The notes: generated by a model from the letters alone, not told the origin. A stretch of 64,000 nt of DNA from Dactylonectria macrodidyma (GCA_020744425.1 JAGMUV010000005.1:3658001-3722000); one strand, 5' to 3'. Positions 31,928-43,710 are shown, counted from the first letter of the stretch. Numbers and translations are program-made.

Positions 31928-34163
31928 AGCTGAGATGCAGATGGCGGTGGGAGCTTAGAGGGGTGTTCGGTCGGGATCAATGGGCGAGACAGCAATGCAA
32001 AGGCGATTGCATGGGATGTTGAAGCAGGACGCGACCGGGGGAAGTTGACACTTCAGCACCGGGGAAAGGATGATGCGCACACGGCAAGGAGGGACAGAAC
32101 GACACTGAGTGGATGGCGATTGAAACGGAAGAAGAGAAACCAGGCGCTCACTCAGGTTGTCTTGATGGAGTTTATAATGAAGATGGGCATTGAAGGGGAA
32201 CCAGCGGAAGGGCGGGACGGCCGGCAGGGGTCTGGGGATTTTTTTCTAATGAGGATCCTCCCCATCCGTGTTAGCGACCAAGTGGCGCTACAATGACCGT
32301 CAAACAGGCCACACGGATAGCGACGACGCGTTGAAAACCCCCGGAAGTATGGGAATTGCCGGAAAGAACAGCAGGGTAGCTAACGAGATATTCCAATGAG
32401 GGGAGGACGATTAGGTCTGATGGGCTCATAAGTTTGTTTTTTGGAGATGCCATGGCCCATGCCCCCCCAGCAAAGTGACAGCCAGCCTTGGAGGCTTGGA
32501 TCTGGTATACTACCTGTGTAAGATGGTTTTTAGGCTGCGACATGGCGAAAGGGGGCGCTTTCTCAGCACGAGGCTCAGCGGCTTCCACTGAGAGGCTTCC
32601 ATTGGGCGGCCGCGCAATGCATTTGTGGTTAGCTCGGGCTCGAGGTCTGTGTTGGAACTTGGCAGTCTAATTATCCACTGCAATTAATCCGATCCGTTGT
32701 CAAATTCATGCGTCAGCGAATCCAGAAGCCCAACGGGATTCGACAGGAAATAAAACAAGAGTCAAAAACCTGGCCCCATCGGAAAGCACAAGAGCCGAGC
32801 GGCGCTGAGTCAGGAAATCCCAAAGGTCAAGGCGAAGAGACTTGAGCCTTGAGGTGTCAAAGTGGAGACGTCTAGGTAGGAACGTGCATCAGCCCGGGGG
32901 TCTCGGAGGTGTCGGGTCGGCCATTGAACCACCAACGGCAAAAACTCCATGCTACGCGTGAAATTTGCTGGCCGTTGGCAGGACAGGGTGAAGAATACAT
33001 TGCGCCGAGCCTATTTCTCCTTTGGATCCTGGGGGTCGCATCAGCCCACCTCCTGTGTCTGGAAGGCCGGAGCTTGGATTGGCTTCTGGTTTCGGTCTAT
33101 CGGCGCAGCTCACCTTGACTTGTACCTACGGCGCAAGCCTCGACGATCAAACTGCTTGACAAGCGTACTTTGACAGGAACATGCGGGTATTCCACCAACT
33201 AGGCTAACTGATCTTGTTGGATGCTTGTATCTTGACACACCTTTAATTCCAACATACTTCGTATCCTGACTGGCGCTTAGTTGAAGGACGTCCCCTGAGG
33301 GGAGCTCGTCAGCTTGTGATATTGCCACTCACCACCGTTCACAGCAGTCACTACCACAGTCAGCGCCCGAATCCTTCTGTGATTGGCTGCCTCGGTACGT
33401 GCAAAGCCAATAGCATCAGTCATCCTCAGGTCACGTCTGCCGCTGAGAGCTACCTAAGGAACCACACCAATGGATACTTTGGTCACTCCAAACCATGTCT
33501 TGTCGGTGATACAATCTGACAAAGAAAATGGTGGCCATGGTGAACACCTATGGCACACCTATGGCCCTCGCCATTGCAGTAACAATACTGGCTTCGGGCA
33601 ATACGTTTGTTTGCGCCTACTCTTCATAACAAGACGAATGGCCAGCTGAAAACCCAGCTTTCTCTTACTTTGGTAAGGTCGGTAGCTCAGGTAGCTCGGG
33701 TTAGCTGATCTGCTGCATCCCAAAAACGCCCCGCATGGATCCCATATGCCGAGCTTTAGTTAGCCCTGTGAGCCACTGAGCCTCTGATGTTCTGAGTCTT
33801 GGAGGTCTTGGATGCCTGGCGGGGTACCCAAGAAGCGCCCGATGACCGATTCCTTCCAGCCCAAGAAACTAACACAAAACTGGTTGCAGTGCAGATCAGC
33901 CACAGCAATCCCGTCATCAAGTCGCAGCCACCCGAGCTGGAGCCCTCCCTCCCAGCTGATTCTCTTTGCTCGTGCGACTGCCCAAGTATTTTTGTTTACT
34001 CTTCTCCCCTCCCCAGCACGTTGAGCTTCCTTCTCTCCTCCTTCTCGCTCTCTCGATCCCCAATCGTCTTGCGCCGCGTTGCCTGTTACTGCCGCAACGT
34101 CTGAAGACCAAAAAGATCAAAAGACTCGAACCCCGCTTGTGCCACAGTTTACAGGGCTGCGCC
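31928..34163. promoter_or_regulatory. Divergent intergenic region scs7 / het-C
   Basis: 2.2 kb without a convincing gene. C/T-rich sequence at 33940-34080 is the likely het-C leader, with a CCTACCTAGGTA-type word in het-C intron 2 near 34409. In particular, no HET-domain (pin-c-like) gene lies next to het-C on this side. Confidence 0.5.
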
Positions 34164-36812
34164 ATGCCGTCATTTTCCTTGCCGCGGGGCTCATGGCTGC
34201 TGCTCTTCGCAGTCTGCCTCATTCTACTGCCCGGCAAAGCCACAGCCTTTGGCGCTGGAAACATTCCCTCCATCTCCCAGGTTCGTCTCTGACTACAGCG
34301 CTCTTCAACGGCGCTCTCTATTATTAACGCGCGCGCGATATAGGTCGAAGGCCACAACTGGCGCCATGGAGGTACGTAGCTCAACAATCTCCCCTCACCC
34401 TCCCCCCACCTACCTAGGTATTCTGTCGCCCAAAAGTCGCATCGTGCTGACGCCCCGCCACGATAGACATCGAAGACATTCTCGAGACCATTGCGTTTCT
34501 CCACGGAAAGAAATGGACATCTATGCTTATAAAGCGCACATACTTTGGCAATTGGTTGCGCGACTACTCTCAAGCTGTCGACATTGGCAGTCTGAAAGGC
34601 GTCAATGCTCCGACTATTCGCATTCTGGTGAGCCCATGTTCTCCCCTTCTCAATGCGCATTCGATTTTTAGTCAAATCTAACCGAGACAAGGTTTGGGTC
34701 ATGTCATTCATGGCCTTTGGCTATGCCACCGAAGAATTTGAAGTCACAGAGGAGCGTCTCGGGGTCTATCGCCCTGAGGAACATATCGACAACCCCCTCG
34801 GCTACGGAGATGGCGTCGATGCCCGTACCTTCGATCCTCGACTCCGTGGCCCCGTTGAACCAATCGAAACAGAGATTGACCCTCGAACGGGAATGAAGAA
34901 CTACATTGCCAACGAGAATGGCCAATGGGCGACAAGCACTGGCTATCTTCGTTACAGCTTTGCCAGGTCCATCCACTTTGGTCGACTCTACACCAGCGGG
35001 TCTAAGCATGGACGTGAAGAGGACCTCTGCGAGGCACTTAGATGCCTGGGACAAGCTCTGCATTGTATGGAGGACTTCAGCGCTCACAGCAACTACTGCG
35101 AGCTTGCCTTGCGCGAGCTAGGCTACAGCTCCGTCTTCACCCATTGTGGAACGAGAACTGAGATCAACCTCCACGGCAAGCGTGTCTATCCTCTTGTCAC
35201 TGGTACTTTTGGAGCTGTGGATTTCCTTCACTCTGTCATTGGAGAAGCAACCGATGCCTTCACCCAGGCTGAAGTCGACGAAGTCGACATCGCACTCAAG
35301 AACGCCGAGGCCTCTTCTGGCGGGGGTCCCTCTTCCCGCGGCCTTTTCGGATTTCCATCGCCAACCAACTTTGTCTCGCTTGTGGGCAGCCTGCCTGGTG
35401 TTGGCGGCGATTTTGCTTCTCAGGCAAGGAGCCTTCAGGCTGCCTCTGAAGCCCAGGAGCAGCGAAATCAGCGCCAATCAAGCCGCGATCTCAGCCGCGA
35501 TAATGCCAACGTAGTTCCTGGCATGAGCCCCAACTTCGACCCCGTCAAGGTAGCAGGGCAGATCTACCCCATCCTCGAGTTCCGAGACAAGGTTGTCAAG
35601 GCTATTAGTCGGGGTATCGCCAAGGTTCCTGGTCTAGAAAGCCTGTTGGAGAAAATCAGTGAAACTCTGACGGCCTTTATCCTCGGCCTCCTCGCCCCTT
35701 TCATCCGACCTATTATCACGCAGGTCTCCAAGTCCCTAAAGGATGGCTCTTCTGGCGTCATCAGTGCCAGCGCCAAATCCCAGTTGGAACCTTGGGAGAA
35801 CCCTCGATGCTCGGATCCTACCCACTCCATGCTGTCCAAGGACCATTTCACCAACATCCTGAACTCTTGCGCTGGTCGTATTGCGGCCACGATCCTTCAA
35901 TACGTTGTCCCGTGAGTTGAACCATGCAGTATCACTGAGTTAAAGAACAAGTCATTGCTAACTACAAGTAGTCGAGTTCTCTACGCCTGGGAGAACACAT
36001 CGGTCCCAGTTGACGAAGTCGTCAACGATGTGATCCGCGCGTTCCACCACCCCGCTGCCCGAGACAACAAGGTCGAGATTCAGCGTGACATGTACTCCAC
36101 TGTCAAGAAGTGGGCAGATGAGCATCCTCGCCGCCACGAGCTCGCCCACCTTCTCTCTTCTGAGTCTGTCAAGAACCACAAGAACCACATCCTCAGTCAG
36201 GGCACTGGGAAGCGAAGCGGTCCAGGCGATGGTTGTGGATCCCACGGCACATTTGGCGGCCATGGCAAGGTTGCTGGCGGACTATGGTCCCAAATCAGCA
36301 CCCGCGATCTTAGTGCCATGGAGGGCAAGGATGGCGATGCCTCTGCAGGATACCTCTCTAGCAAGCCCGCGCCGCCCAGCAATGCATCCTACGACTACGG
36401 CCAAAACCCTTCATTTGGCTCTTCTGACGGCGGCTACTCGCAGCAAGGTCCTCCCCAGGGGAGATATAACTCTCCTCCTCAGCAACAATACGGTGGCTAC
36501 GGCGGCCCTTCGCAAGGGCCTCCTCGAGACTACGGTGCTCCACCGCCAGGACAATGGGCACCCCAGGGACCTCCTCCACCTCAGCAGTACGGAGGGCCAG
36601 GATACGGAGGTCCTCCTCCCAACAACCCTCCTTACGGACAGCAATCATATGGGCAACAACCCCCATACGGGCAGCAGCAGCAATATGGACAGCAACAGCA
36701 GTACGGGCAGCAGCAGCAATACGGACAACCTCCGTATGGGCAGCAGCCTCCGCATGGACAACAGCCTCCGAACCAAGACTGGAACCAGTATCCTGGCTGG
36801 CCAAGGCCATAA
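34164..36812 (+). CDS. het-C: HET-C family protein with signal peptide and prion-like tail
   Basis: Homologue of Neurospora HET-C, a cell-periphery glycine-rich protein whose alleles can control heterokaryon incompatibility. 788 residues. Exons are 34164-34280, 34344-34371 (28 nt), 34467-34627, 34692-35911 and 35972-36812; phases close. A secretory leader (WLLLFAVCLILLP) covers residues 10-28. The conserved core follows: GAGNIPSISQVEGHNWRHGD, DILETIAFLHGKKW, RTYFGNWLRDYSQAVD, LGVYRPEEHIDNP, and GQALHCMEDFSAHSNYCELAL near residue 230. After about residue 640 the protein becomes Gly/Tyr/Gln/Pro-rich, with tandem YGQQQQ and PYGQQP repeats to the end. Allele specificity cannot be read from one copy. 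Confidence 0.95.
36628..36770 (+). repeat. In-frame YGQQQQ / PYGQQP coding repeats in het-C
   Basis: Repeated 18-bp units with a TAYGGRCARCARCAR pattern encode three YGQQQQ and several PYGQQ/PHGQQ units. Small length changes would be in frame. Confidence 0.85.
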
Positions 36813-37342
36813 TTCCGAGTACATAAGGCTTCGAGAAAAGTGCGCCAGTTCGTCTTGCCATTGGGGGCATGGGAGTATCATGGTCGTCAGGTCGGTGTCG
36901 GGTCCGGGATGGTGAGTAAACGGCTTCTGCGATACCCAGCACAAAGAGATATTTCCAGAGGGGAGGTATTCAATTTTCAACGTTTTGTCTATGAGAAATA
37001 AATAAGTCGTACCTTGTACATGATACAAATGTAATAAGCCCAGCCCGGTGAATGGATTTCCCAAGCCCAAACAGGCAGATATATCTCTCTGCAAGGTGAC
37101 GATCCTCCTTGACCCGCTCGCTTCGGATTACGCTCCTAACTCCCGATACCATGCTATATAAACAAGTAGAGACGAAATGGAACAAAAGGAAAATGGTCAG
37201 AATATACGAAACATGCTATCTTATATACTCGTGCGGGAAGCCCCCTGGGTTTCGTCGTCTGGATAAATCACAATATCGACATGGGAATGGTTATTGGCTT
37301 GTGTTCTCTGAACCGTGCATCTAACAGTCGACGTCCATCACA
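36813..37342. other. Convergent 3' gap het-C / ptc6
   Basis: 530 bases, AT-rich, with no gene seen. Confidence 0.5.
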
Positions 37343-39313
37343 TCATCGCTTCCCGCGTCTGGGGTCCAGCGACTCACTTATGCGCATGTCGCGAAGCTCC
37401 TTAGTGCCTAAACTTCCGAGGCCACCTTCGGAGCGACGCTCCCAGCCGCCGAGGCGAACGACCTGGCATGTCGCGTTGTCGCCGTCAGAGGATACCTCTG
37501 TGGCGTAGGAGACGACGCTCCGAGCGCCCTCCTCTGGAGTGCGTGCCTCCTTGACGACGTCGACGATCTCTTGGTCGCTGAGGGTGCCGGAGATGCCGTC
37601 CGACATGAGGACGATGAAGGAGTACTCGGCGGGGCCCATCTCGACACGGGTGATTTCGGGCTCGGCGGAGACGCCGATGCGCTTGCTCTTCATGTCACCA
37701 AAGGCGCGGCTATTGGCGAGGCCAGCGATGCGCTCCTCGCCGAAGCTATCGCCAGACACCATGGACCCGGCGGGGGCGTAGCGGCGGAGGCGGCGCGTCT
37801 CGGTGGGATTGCTTGGGTGGTGGTCCGACGTGAGCGGCTGGGCAAGCCCAGTGGCCGTGTCGCAGAGTAGGATGCGACTATCGCCGACGTGGGCGCATAA
37901 GAGAGTCGAGTGCGCAGCCGGGTGCCAGAAGGGCGCGGCCGTGGGCGTCGAGATGAGGGCAATGGACGCCGTCGAGCCTCCCTTGAAGCGCGTGACGCCG
38001 CCGATGCCGTGTCCCGAGGGTGCCGCGTGGGGAACACCTAGGATCTCGTCGTTGTTCAGCGGGATATCGCTCACCCGAGAGTCGTCAGGGTCTACCTTTT
38101 GGGCCTGGGCCGACACGAAGTCAAGGTCGGCGCGCAGGAAGGCATAGGTTAGAACAGACTCGATTGTAATGTCCCCGTCCTCGTTGGAGCCGTCCTTGGA
38201 CAGGACAAAGTGCTCAGGGTAGAAGCGCCTAAAGTAGCCGCCAATGGTGTCTTTGTACTCCTTTACCAGGTCCTTCTCCAGTTGGATGGCTTTGGCGTGA
38301 TCCGTGACTTCGGCAGGAGGCGAGGCAGCGCTGTGTATGGGTTCTCCATGCACCGGCTTCTCCACGATGCCACCAGAACTGGACGGCAAGTTCATGTCTT
38401 TCTTTACCTCCTCGGGATCCTCGGCCTTCACGGGTTTCGGCGCCTCCTCTTTCGCGGAGGCCTTGGATAGTGGCCGGTATGGGTGGTTCTCTCGCCCCGG
38501 TTTCGTTTTACGCAGGCTGCTTTGGAGACCGAACTCTTTGGAGGCATTCTCAATGTAGCCAGGCAGTTCATCCCGTATAAAATCAGCGCATTGGGTTCCT
38601 CCATGGCCGTCAAAGACACCAAAGTAGAAAACCTGGGGGTCTCCAAGAGCACTATCGGCAGGGGTCGCCTCTCCAGGCTTCTGCTGCACGCTCCTCGGAG
38701 CTCTCTTGGCGAAGGCCGGGAGACTAATTGTGCCTGCCTGATCCCTATCCTCGTTGTATGGACGGCTTCCCCGATCAGTGGCAACGCCAAGGTGATGTTT
38801 GGCTCGGCGCATGGGAATGCGAACGACGGTGAGGTCTCTAGTGGACGGGATATAAGGTGGGGCGACAGCGGGAGCGGACCCCGGGCTCGGAGTGTGAGGG
38901 GTTGAGGCATCGCGCGGCAACTTGTGGCCGGGGCCTCGCGATAGACGAGAATCTGGATGGACAGAAGATGACGGGAGATGTGTGACAAAATAGGTGTGAA
39001 AATTCCGCCGTGCCTGCGCCGCAATGCATCGTGGGGAGAGCCTGTTGGTCAACGAGAGTAATGGCTTGCAGCTTCGTGACCAGGATTCCTCAACAGACGA
39101 CCCCGCGAGTCTCGGACGGGTGATTGGCGATAGCGAAGATTTGCTCGCTTTCGAACCCGTTTGTAGCTGGCGCAACGCATGAGGGCCAGCATGGTCCCTG
39201 GTCAAACGGGCGTCGAAGGCGTTGGAGGCTGCGCAGAGTCGGGCTGTCTGGTTCGGAAGCCGAGCCGCAAGGATGGTCGCAGACCTGACAATGGGACGCG
39301 CGAACGGGGCCAT
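37343..39313 (-). CDS. ptc6: Mitochondrial PP2C protein phosphatase, Ptc6 type
   Basis: Metal-dependent Ser/Thr phosphatase, intronless, 656 residues, resembling yeast Ptc6/Aup1. Residues 1-60 are rich in Arg, Ala and Ser without acidic residues (MAPFARPIVRSATILAARLP), a mitochondrial targeting sequence. The PP2C core starts near 170 (GVATDRGSRPYNEDR). It continues with YFGVFDGHGGTQCADF (metal-binding DGHGG), GGSTASIAL, CAHVGDSRILLC, and the family-typical HHPSNPTETRRLRRYAPAGS. It ends with LANSRAFGDMKSK, VLMSDGISGTLSDQEIVD and DGDNATCQVV. About 100 residues between the second and third motifs are an acidic insertion (VKAEDPEEVKKDMNLP). All metal-binding Asp residues are present. Confidence 0.92.
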   Translation of the reverse strand: MAPFARPIVRSATILAARLPNQTARLCAASNAFDARLTRDHAGPHALRQLQTGSKASKSSLSPITRPRLAGSSVEESWSRSCKPLLSLTNRLSPRCIAAQARRNFHTYFVTHLPSSSVHPDSRLSRGPGHKLPRDASTPHTPSPGSAPAVAPPYIPSTRDLTVVRIPMRRAKHHLGVATDRGSRPYNEDRDQAGTISLPAFAKRAPRSVQQKPGEATPADSALGDPQVFYFGVFDGHGGTQCADFIRDELPGYIENASKEFGLQSSLRKTKPGRENHPYRPLSKASAKEEAPKPVKAEDPEEVKKDMNLPSSSGGIVEKPVHGEPIHSAASPPAEVTDHAKAIQLEKDLVKEYKDTIGGYFRRFYPEHFVLSKDGSNEDGDITIESVLTYAFLRADLDFVSAQAQKVDPDDSRVSDIPLNNDEILGVPHAAPSGHGIGGVTRFKGGSTASIALISTPTAAPFWHPAAHSTLLCAHVGDSRILLCDTATGLAQPLTSDHHPSNPTETRRLRRYAPAGSMVSGDSFGEERIAGLANSRAFGDMKSKRIGVSAEPEITRVEMGPAEYSFIVLMSDGISGTLSDQEIVDVVKEARTPEEGARSVVSYATEVSSDGDNATCQVVRLGGWERRSEGGLGSLGTKELRDMRISESLDPRRGKR

Positions 39314-40440
39314 TATCGAGGAGGCAATGGTTCGTGAAGCTGCAGAGCTGTATGCTTAGGCATTAGCGACCCTGGGAAAACGGAGGCGCTGCACAAATGC
39401 CGCTATTCAGAGCCATAGGGCGAGTTGTTGGGGACGAGAGGCGTTTAGCGGAGAATCGACAAGGGGGCCGTCGTCGGATCGATGTGGGATGTTGGAGTCC
39501 GAACTTCTAGAGCCGGCTGACGTGTTGCAGGAGAGAAATTTGTATGGCAATGATAGTAACAGGATAATAAAGAGTCAATCGAGACGCGTCGGGCCCTCTG
39601 CAAACGCTGCGATGGTCCTCCAGAAGCACTCTGAGCAGCGCCGTGGAGGAGAGGAGGTTGGCGGTGCTTGTAGGTGGAAGGTGACGACAATGGACAACGA
39701 TTTCCTCCAGTGGATACCCTGCTAAGCTGAGAAGGCGAAGGGGAGTCTTGGGGCAGCCCCAGCGCAAAGACAGCGCAGACGGGCCGGTATCGCAGCCAAT
39801 CAACGCTGTTTGCGCCTCCAGACGGTGATTTTACGGGCGCGGGGTCCGGCATTCAGGGGTCCGACGTCTCGGTGCAGTCGCTGAAGATGAGCCCGACTCT
39901 TGCAACTGAACTTGGTGCCCTGTAGCTGATGAATTGGTAGCTGGGAAGAAGATATAAGCTATGTAATTTACAGGGCATGACGTGCAGCAAGTTTATAATC
40001 GCGCCCCGGACTTGTATATGCCCTATCAATACACCTAAGTTACAAGTCTTCACTACTATGATTTTACTTACCTTACCCTACAGCAGCACATGGTTCAACT
40101 TAATTACAGGCTCGCCCACAGCTGAAGCCTTCAGGGGATAGGCCGTGACCCACCAATCCCTCTTGCCTGATCGCCCTCCCGCCTTCCCTCCCGTCCCTGC
40201 CCCGCGGAGGTACGTACCCCCGCCCGTCGGTGGAGAATTATTTTCCGTTCGATGTGGGTATGGATTGTGGACGTCGCTGATGAAGATAGGTCGGCAGGCG
40301 ATGATGATGCTATCGATATCAACATCAGCCATCCGCTGCTACAGACCGTGACCAACGCAGCCCGCAGCACACACAGAACCAACCGTGGTCGGCGTATGGG
40401 CTGACCTCTCCATGTCTATGAAATCTCCGTCTCCTGAAAA
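39314..40440. promoter_or_regulatory. Divergent intergenic region ptc6 / BTB-like gene
   Basis: 1.1 kb with short, non-conserved frames only. Contains both promoters. Confidence 0.5.
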
Positions 40441-41925
40441 ATGGGCGAGTCTGCAGCAGCTGCACCCGCCGATGCGGATGCCTCCGAGCCTTCTACGAGC
40501 GATTTGCCCCGGACCATAGACGTCGATCCTGCTGGCGACATCGTCCTGGATGTGACGTTTGAAACCTCCGCCGCTACCCTAAACAGGACGCGGAGAGCGG
40601 TGCTCGCAGCCAGCAGGAAGGCCGGCACAGCACCGCCTCCTGCGTCGGCCCTGAAGCCCCAGGTCCGGGTAGCATATCGCACTAGTCTGGCAGCCCTTAA
40701 GAAGTACTCTAAATACTTCTCTAACCTGCTGTCAAACTCGCAGTTCCGAGAGGCGCGACTGATCTCTGACGCACATGGAAAGCTTGCCGAGAGAAAGGTT
40801 AAGCCGAGCGAGGCTGATATTCTCGACCTGCCCTGGATCCCCATCGCCGATGACGACGAGGCCACCAAGACGGCGGGACGGGAGAAAGTCATGGAAGATA
40901 TTCTGAACATTATCCACCAGAGGCCGCCCAAGACGGCCAGGGCGACCATGTCACACGTTATGACATTGGCCATCGTGGCTGACCGCTTCGACTGTGTCAG
41001 TGGCGTTGCCCGTGCCCTCAACACTGACTTCAAGTTCAAGTGGCCTCTGACGACGGGGAAGCCGCTTCGAAGTGAAGACGGCAAACCGACTGATGTGGAG
41101 CAAGTGCTTCGTCAAAAGGTCCTCGTCGCGTGGCTCCTGGGACAGCCGGCGCGATTTCAACAGGCGACGCGGGAGTTGATACTGCGAGGCTCTCGTTTGT
41201 GGAGTGAGTTTCACGACGCCAATGCTGATCCAGGCATGACGGCTGTTTGGTGGAATCTGCCTGATGGGATCGAGGGTAAGGACAGACGGCCCTCTCATGC
41301 GTGTTACTGTATTGACATGGATGCAGAGGAACTACGATACAGACGTGAGTGTATCCTCAACACCATCGCGTCGGTGCAACGCCACTTCCTTGGCCTTTTT
41401 TCCTCACGTGAGAGGCAGTGTAAGCTGGGCTACGACACCAGCGGTGCATGTGACTCGTACCAACTGGGGCAGATGCTCAAGTTCTTCCTCGCCAAGAACC
41501 TCTTGTTCCTTGTCGACTTTAGCCCCACGTCGCTCGACTCCGTCCCTGACACGGCCATGGTTGACATTGAAGAGCTGTTGTCGACACTGCAACAATGCCC
41601 CAACTACCAAATTGACAAGAACCACACGAACTGCGGCTTGAGGGTGCGAATGGAGCCTATCATGGGGTACATGCGTTCCATGCTGTCGGCCAACGTCATT
41701 GCAATGGCCCACGCTGACTGGACGAAGCGACGGGCCGAGATCTCGTGGTTGACTTTGAAAGAGAACAGCAGCGTTCGTGACGGCGACGGCTTGGCCGGAA
41801 CTTTTGCATTCACAAGGGCTATTGCGAACGACCAGCGGCTCCGGTACGACGGGGCAATGTACACGGACAAGATGGCGAAGACGATGTTTATGGCTGACGC
41901 ATGGGATTGGACACCCGAGGCTTGA
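40441..41925 (+). CDS. BTB/POZ-like protein of unknown function (494 aa)
   Basis: Intronless. After an acidic Ala-rich leader, residues 28-185 read like a divergent fungal BTB/POZ fold: DPAGDIVLDVTFE, VAYRTSLAALKKYSKYFSNL, FREARLIS, then a strand-turn-helix with VMEDILNIIHQRPP. The usual strand order and the YFSNLL helix support the fold, but a Pro/Ala insertion interrupts it. Residues 190-494 are a helical region (TMSHVMTLAIVADRFDCVS resembles the post-BTB helices), with CILNTIASVQRHFLGLF and a C-terminal end AWDWTPEA. There is no kelch, zinc finger or membrane segment. Such proteins may recruit Cul3, but nothing here shows it. It ends 164 bases from ftr1, tail to tail. Confidence 0.8.
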   Translation: MGESAAAAPADADASEPSTSDLPRTIDVDPAGDIVLDVTFETSAATLNRTRRAVLAASRKAGTAPPPASALKPQVRVAYRTSLAALKKYSKYFSNLLSNSQFREARLISDAHGKLAERKVKPSEADILDLPWIPIADDDEATKTAGREKVMEDILNIIHQRPPKTARATMSHVMTLAIVADRFDCVSGVARALNTDFKFKWPLTTGKPLRSEDGKPTDVEQVLRQKVLVAWLLGQPARFQQATRELILRGSRLWSEFHDANADPGMTAVWWNLPDGIEGKDRRPSHACYCIDMDAEELRYRRECILNTIASVQRHFLGLFSSRERQCKLGYDTSGACDSYQLGQMLKFFLAKNLLFLVDFSPTSLDSVPDTAMVDIEELLSTLQQCPNYQIDKNHTNCGLRVRMEPIMGYMRSMLSANVIAMAHADWTKRRAEISWLTLKENSSVRDGDGLAGTFAFTRAIANDQRLRYDGAMYTDKMAKTMFMADAWDWTPEA

Positions 41926-42089
41926 TGGAGACAAGACTTGCTTGCCGATGCATTATTCAAAAAATAGACTAGATGAACTCATGAAGATATAGAAGGCGGC
42001 CATCCTAGATGTTTGCGCTGCACGCAATTTTCTCCTCTCCCATACCCTTTCCCAGCAACCCTCTTGTTATTCATTGCTTTGGCCTGCAC

Positions 42090-43348
42090 TTAGACTGTGG
42101 TGGTCTTCTCGTTGGTGCCATTCTTGTTGGTCTGCGCGCCGACTTGGCTCTCGCTGCTGTCGTCGGCAGGAGCAGATGCAGGAGCCTTGGCCTTGGCCTT
42201 CATCAGGGGATAGCGGCCGTGGACCTCGTGGAATCGCATAACAACGAAGCCAATCATGACGCAGATCCAGTACAGGTTGTACGAGATGACAGAGCCGTAG
42301 GTGGCCGAGTTGGTCCAGCCGAGGATGGCGTTGAAGATACCCCAGCCGCCGTTGTTGGGAACGTAAGGCGAGCAGCACTGTTTCGTTGTCAGAATCGGCG
42401 TGGATTTGAGTTAGGATGTTTACACATACGTTGACGTGCCAGACACTCTGGTCGATATCATATGAACCAGCGCCAGCGCCGAACTCGGCCGCCTCGCCGC
42501 CGACATACTCGTTCCACTTCTGGTTCTCAAAGTACCACACGGAACGGGAGAAGAGGCCGGCGGCGACGAGGTACAGGAGGCAGGTGGAGGCGACGAGGAA
42601 GACTTGGAGTTTGGCAGTGGAACCACCCCTAGTTATGCTGTCAGCGACGGAAAGACTGGCTTCTTGGAGGATTGCGGCTACTTACTTATACAGGATGTAA
42701 CCGACGAGACAGCCGCAGATGAGGCCGACGACAGTCGGTAGAGGGATGGATTTGGCGGTGGCGGAGAAGGACACACCGGCGACGAAGACGACGGCTTCGA
42801 TGCCCTCACGAAGGACGGTGATGAAGGGCAGCATGAACATGGCGTAGCGCTCAAAGAAGTTCTTCAACCACCCGCTCGAGCCAACCTTCATGGGGGACTC
42901 GAGGGCCTTGGCGAGCTTGACACGCCACTTGTTCTGCATCTTGCCGATGCGCAGGAGGGCAGCACCCATGACGGTGATGATGAGGGCGGCAAAGAGACTG
43001 AAGGCACCCTCATAGTAGAACTCCTTCAGACCCCAGTGATCGGTACCGACGGTGTAGAAGATGCCGATAAGGGCGGCGGCAACGACCATGCAGATGAAGA
43101 AACCAACACCGACGCCGAGCCAAATCTGACGAGGTTTCGCTGGTTAGCCTGGACGCGCCCACGAGAGGGAAGAGAAGGAGAGTGGAGCTCACCTGACGCC
43201 TCAGACGCTTGTAGGTCTTGAGGTCGCCATTGGGACCATCGAGGGTCTGTTTGAGGAAGGCGAGCAGAACGGAGACGATGATGACGGTCTCAATGGTCTC
43301 TCGGAAGACGACCAGGAAGACGGGCACTGCAAATACGTCGACGGCCAT
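42090..43348 (-). CDS. ftr1: High-affinity iron permease Ftr1
   Basis: Plasma-membrane Fe(III) permease of reductive iron uptake. 360 residues. Exons are 43348-43193, 43125-42686, 42628-42430 and 42377-42090. About seven membrane segments are present. The two iron-exchange motifs are intact: RETIE at residues 16-20 and REGIE at 158-162. The segment [19 protein letters not shown] and the luminal [21 protein letters not shown] are typical of fungal Ftr1. The cytoplasmic tail is Ala/Ser/Thr-rich and ends EKTTTV. The partner ferroxidase fet3 starts 3.6 kb away in the opposite direction. Two iron-repressor GATA sites lie 179-222 bases upstream of the ATG, so it is probably repressed by iron. Confidence 0.97.
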
Positions 43349-43525
43349 GGTGAAGGGTGATGGATATTACTGTCGACTTGGCTCAAGCCTAAAAGTGTTG
43401 TGAGGAGGAGATAAGAAAGCACTGGAACAAGTGCTCGGCGGCCTTTAGAAGAAGAGAGGGATGAATGGATGAATGGAGAAATGGCAGGACGAGGATGGCT
43501 TTTGCTGAACGGGCCAACCATTCAA

Positions 43526-43535
43526 GATCTGATAA
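43526..43535 (+). promoter_or_regulatory. Iron-repressor GATA site 1 (GATCTGATAA)
   Basis: Exact match to RATCWGATAA, the recognition sequence of SREA/Sre1/SRE-type GATA repressors, 178 bases upstream of the ftr1 start. Confidence 0.7.
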
Positions 43536-43560
43536 TTCGGCAACAGAAGTGCACAGGGCG

Positions 43561-43570
43561 GATCAGATAA
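43561..43570 (+). promoter_or_regulatory. Iron-repressor GATA site 2 (GATCAGATAA)
   Basis: Second exact RATCWGATAA match, 35 bases from site 1 and in the same orientation. Paired sites are common for this repressor class, which has two zinc fingers. Confidence 0.7.
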
Positions 43571-43710
43571 TCGGAGCCAAGGGTTCTCGGGGTGAGCCAG
43601 CGGCGTTGTACCAGGTACATGGACATGTACACGGGACACGGGACAGGGGGGAGCTCGACGCTTGGAGTGACGTGAAGCAGGTCGAAGCATATCGGAGCAC
43701 TCATGGAGCT

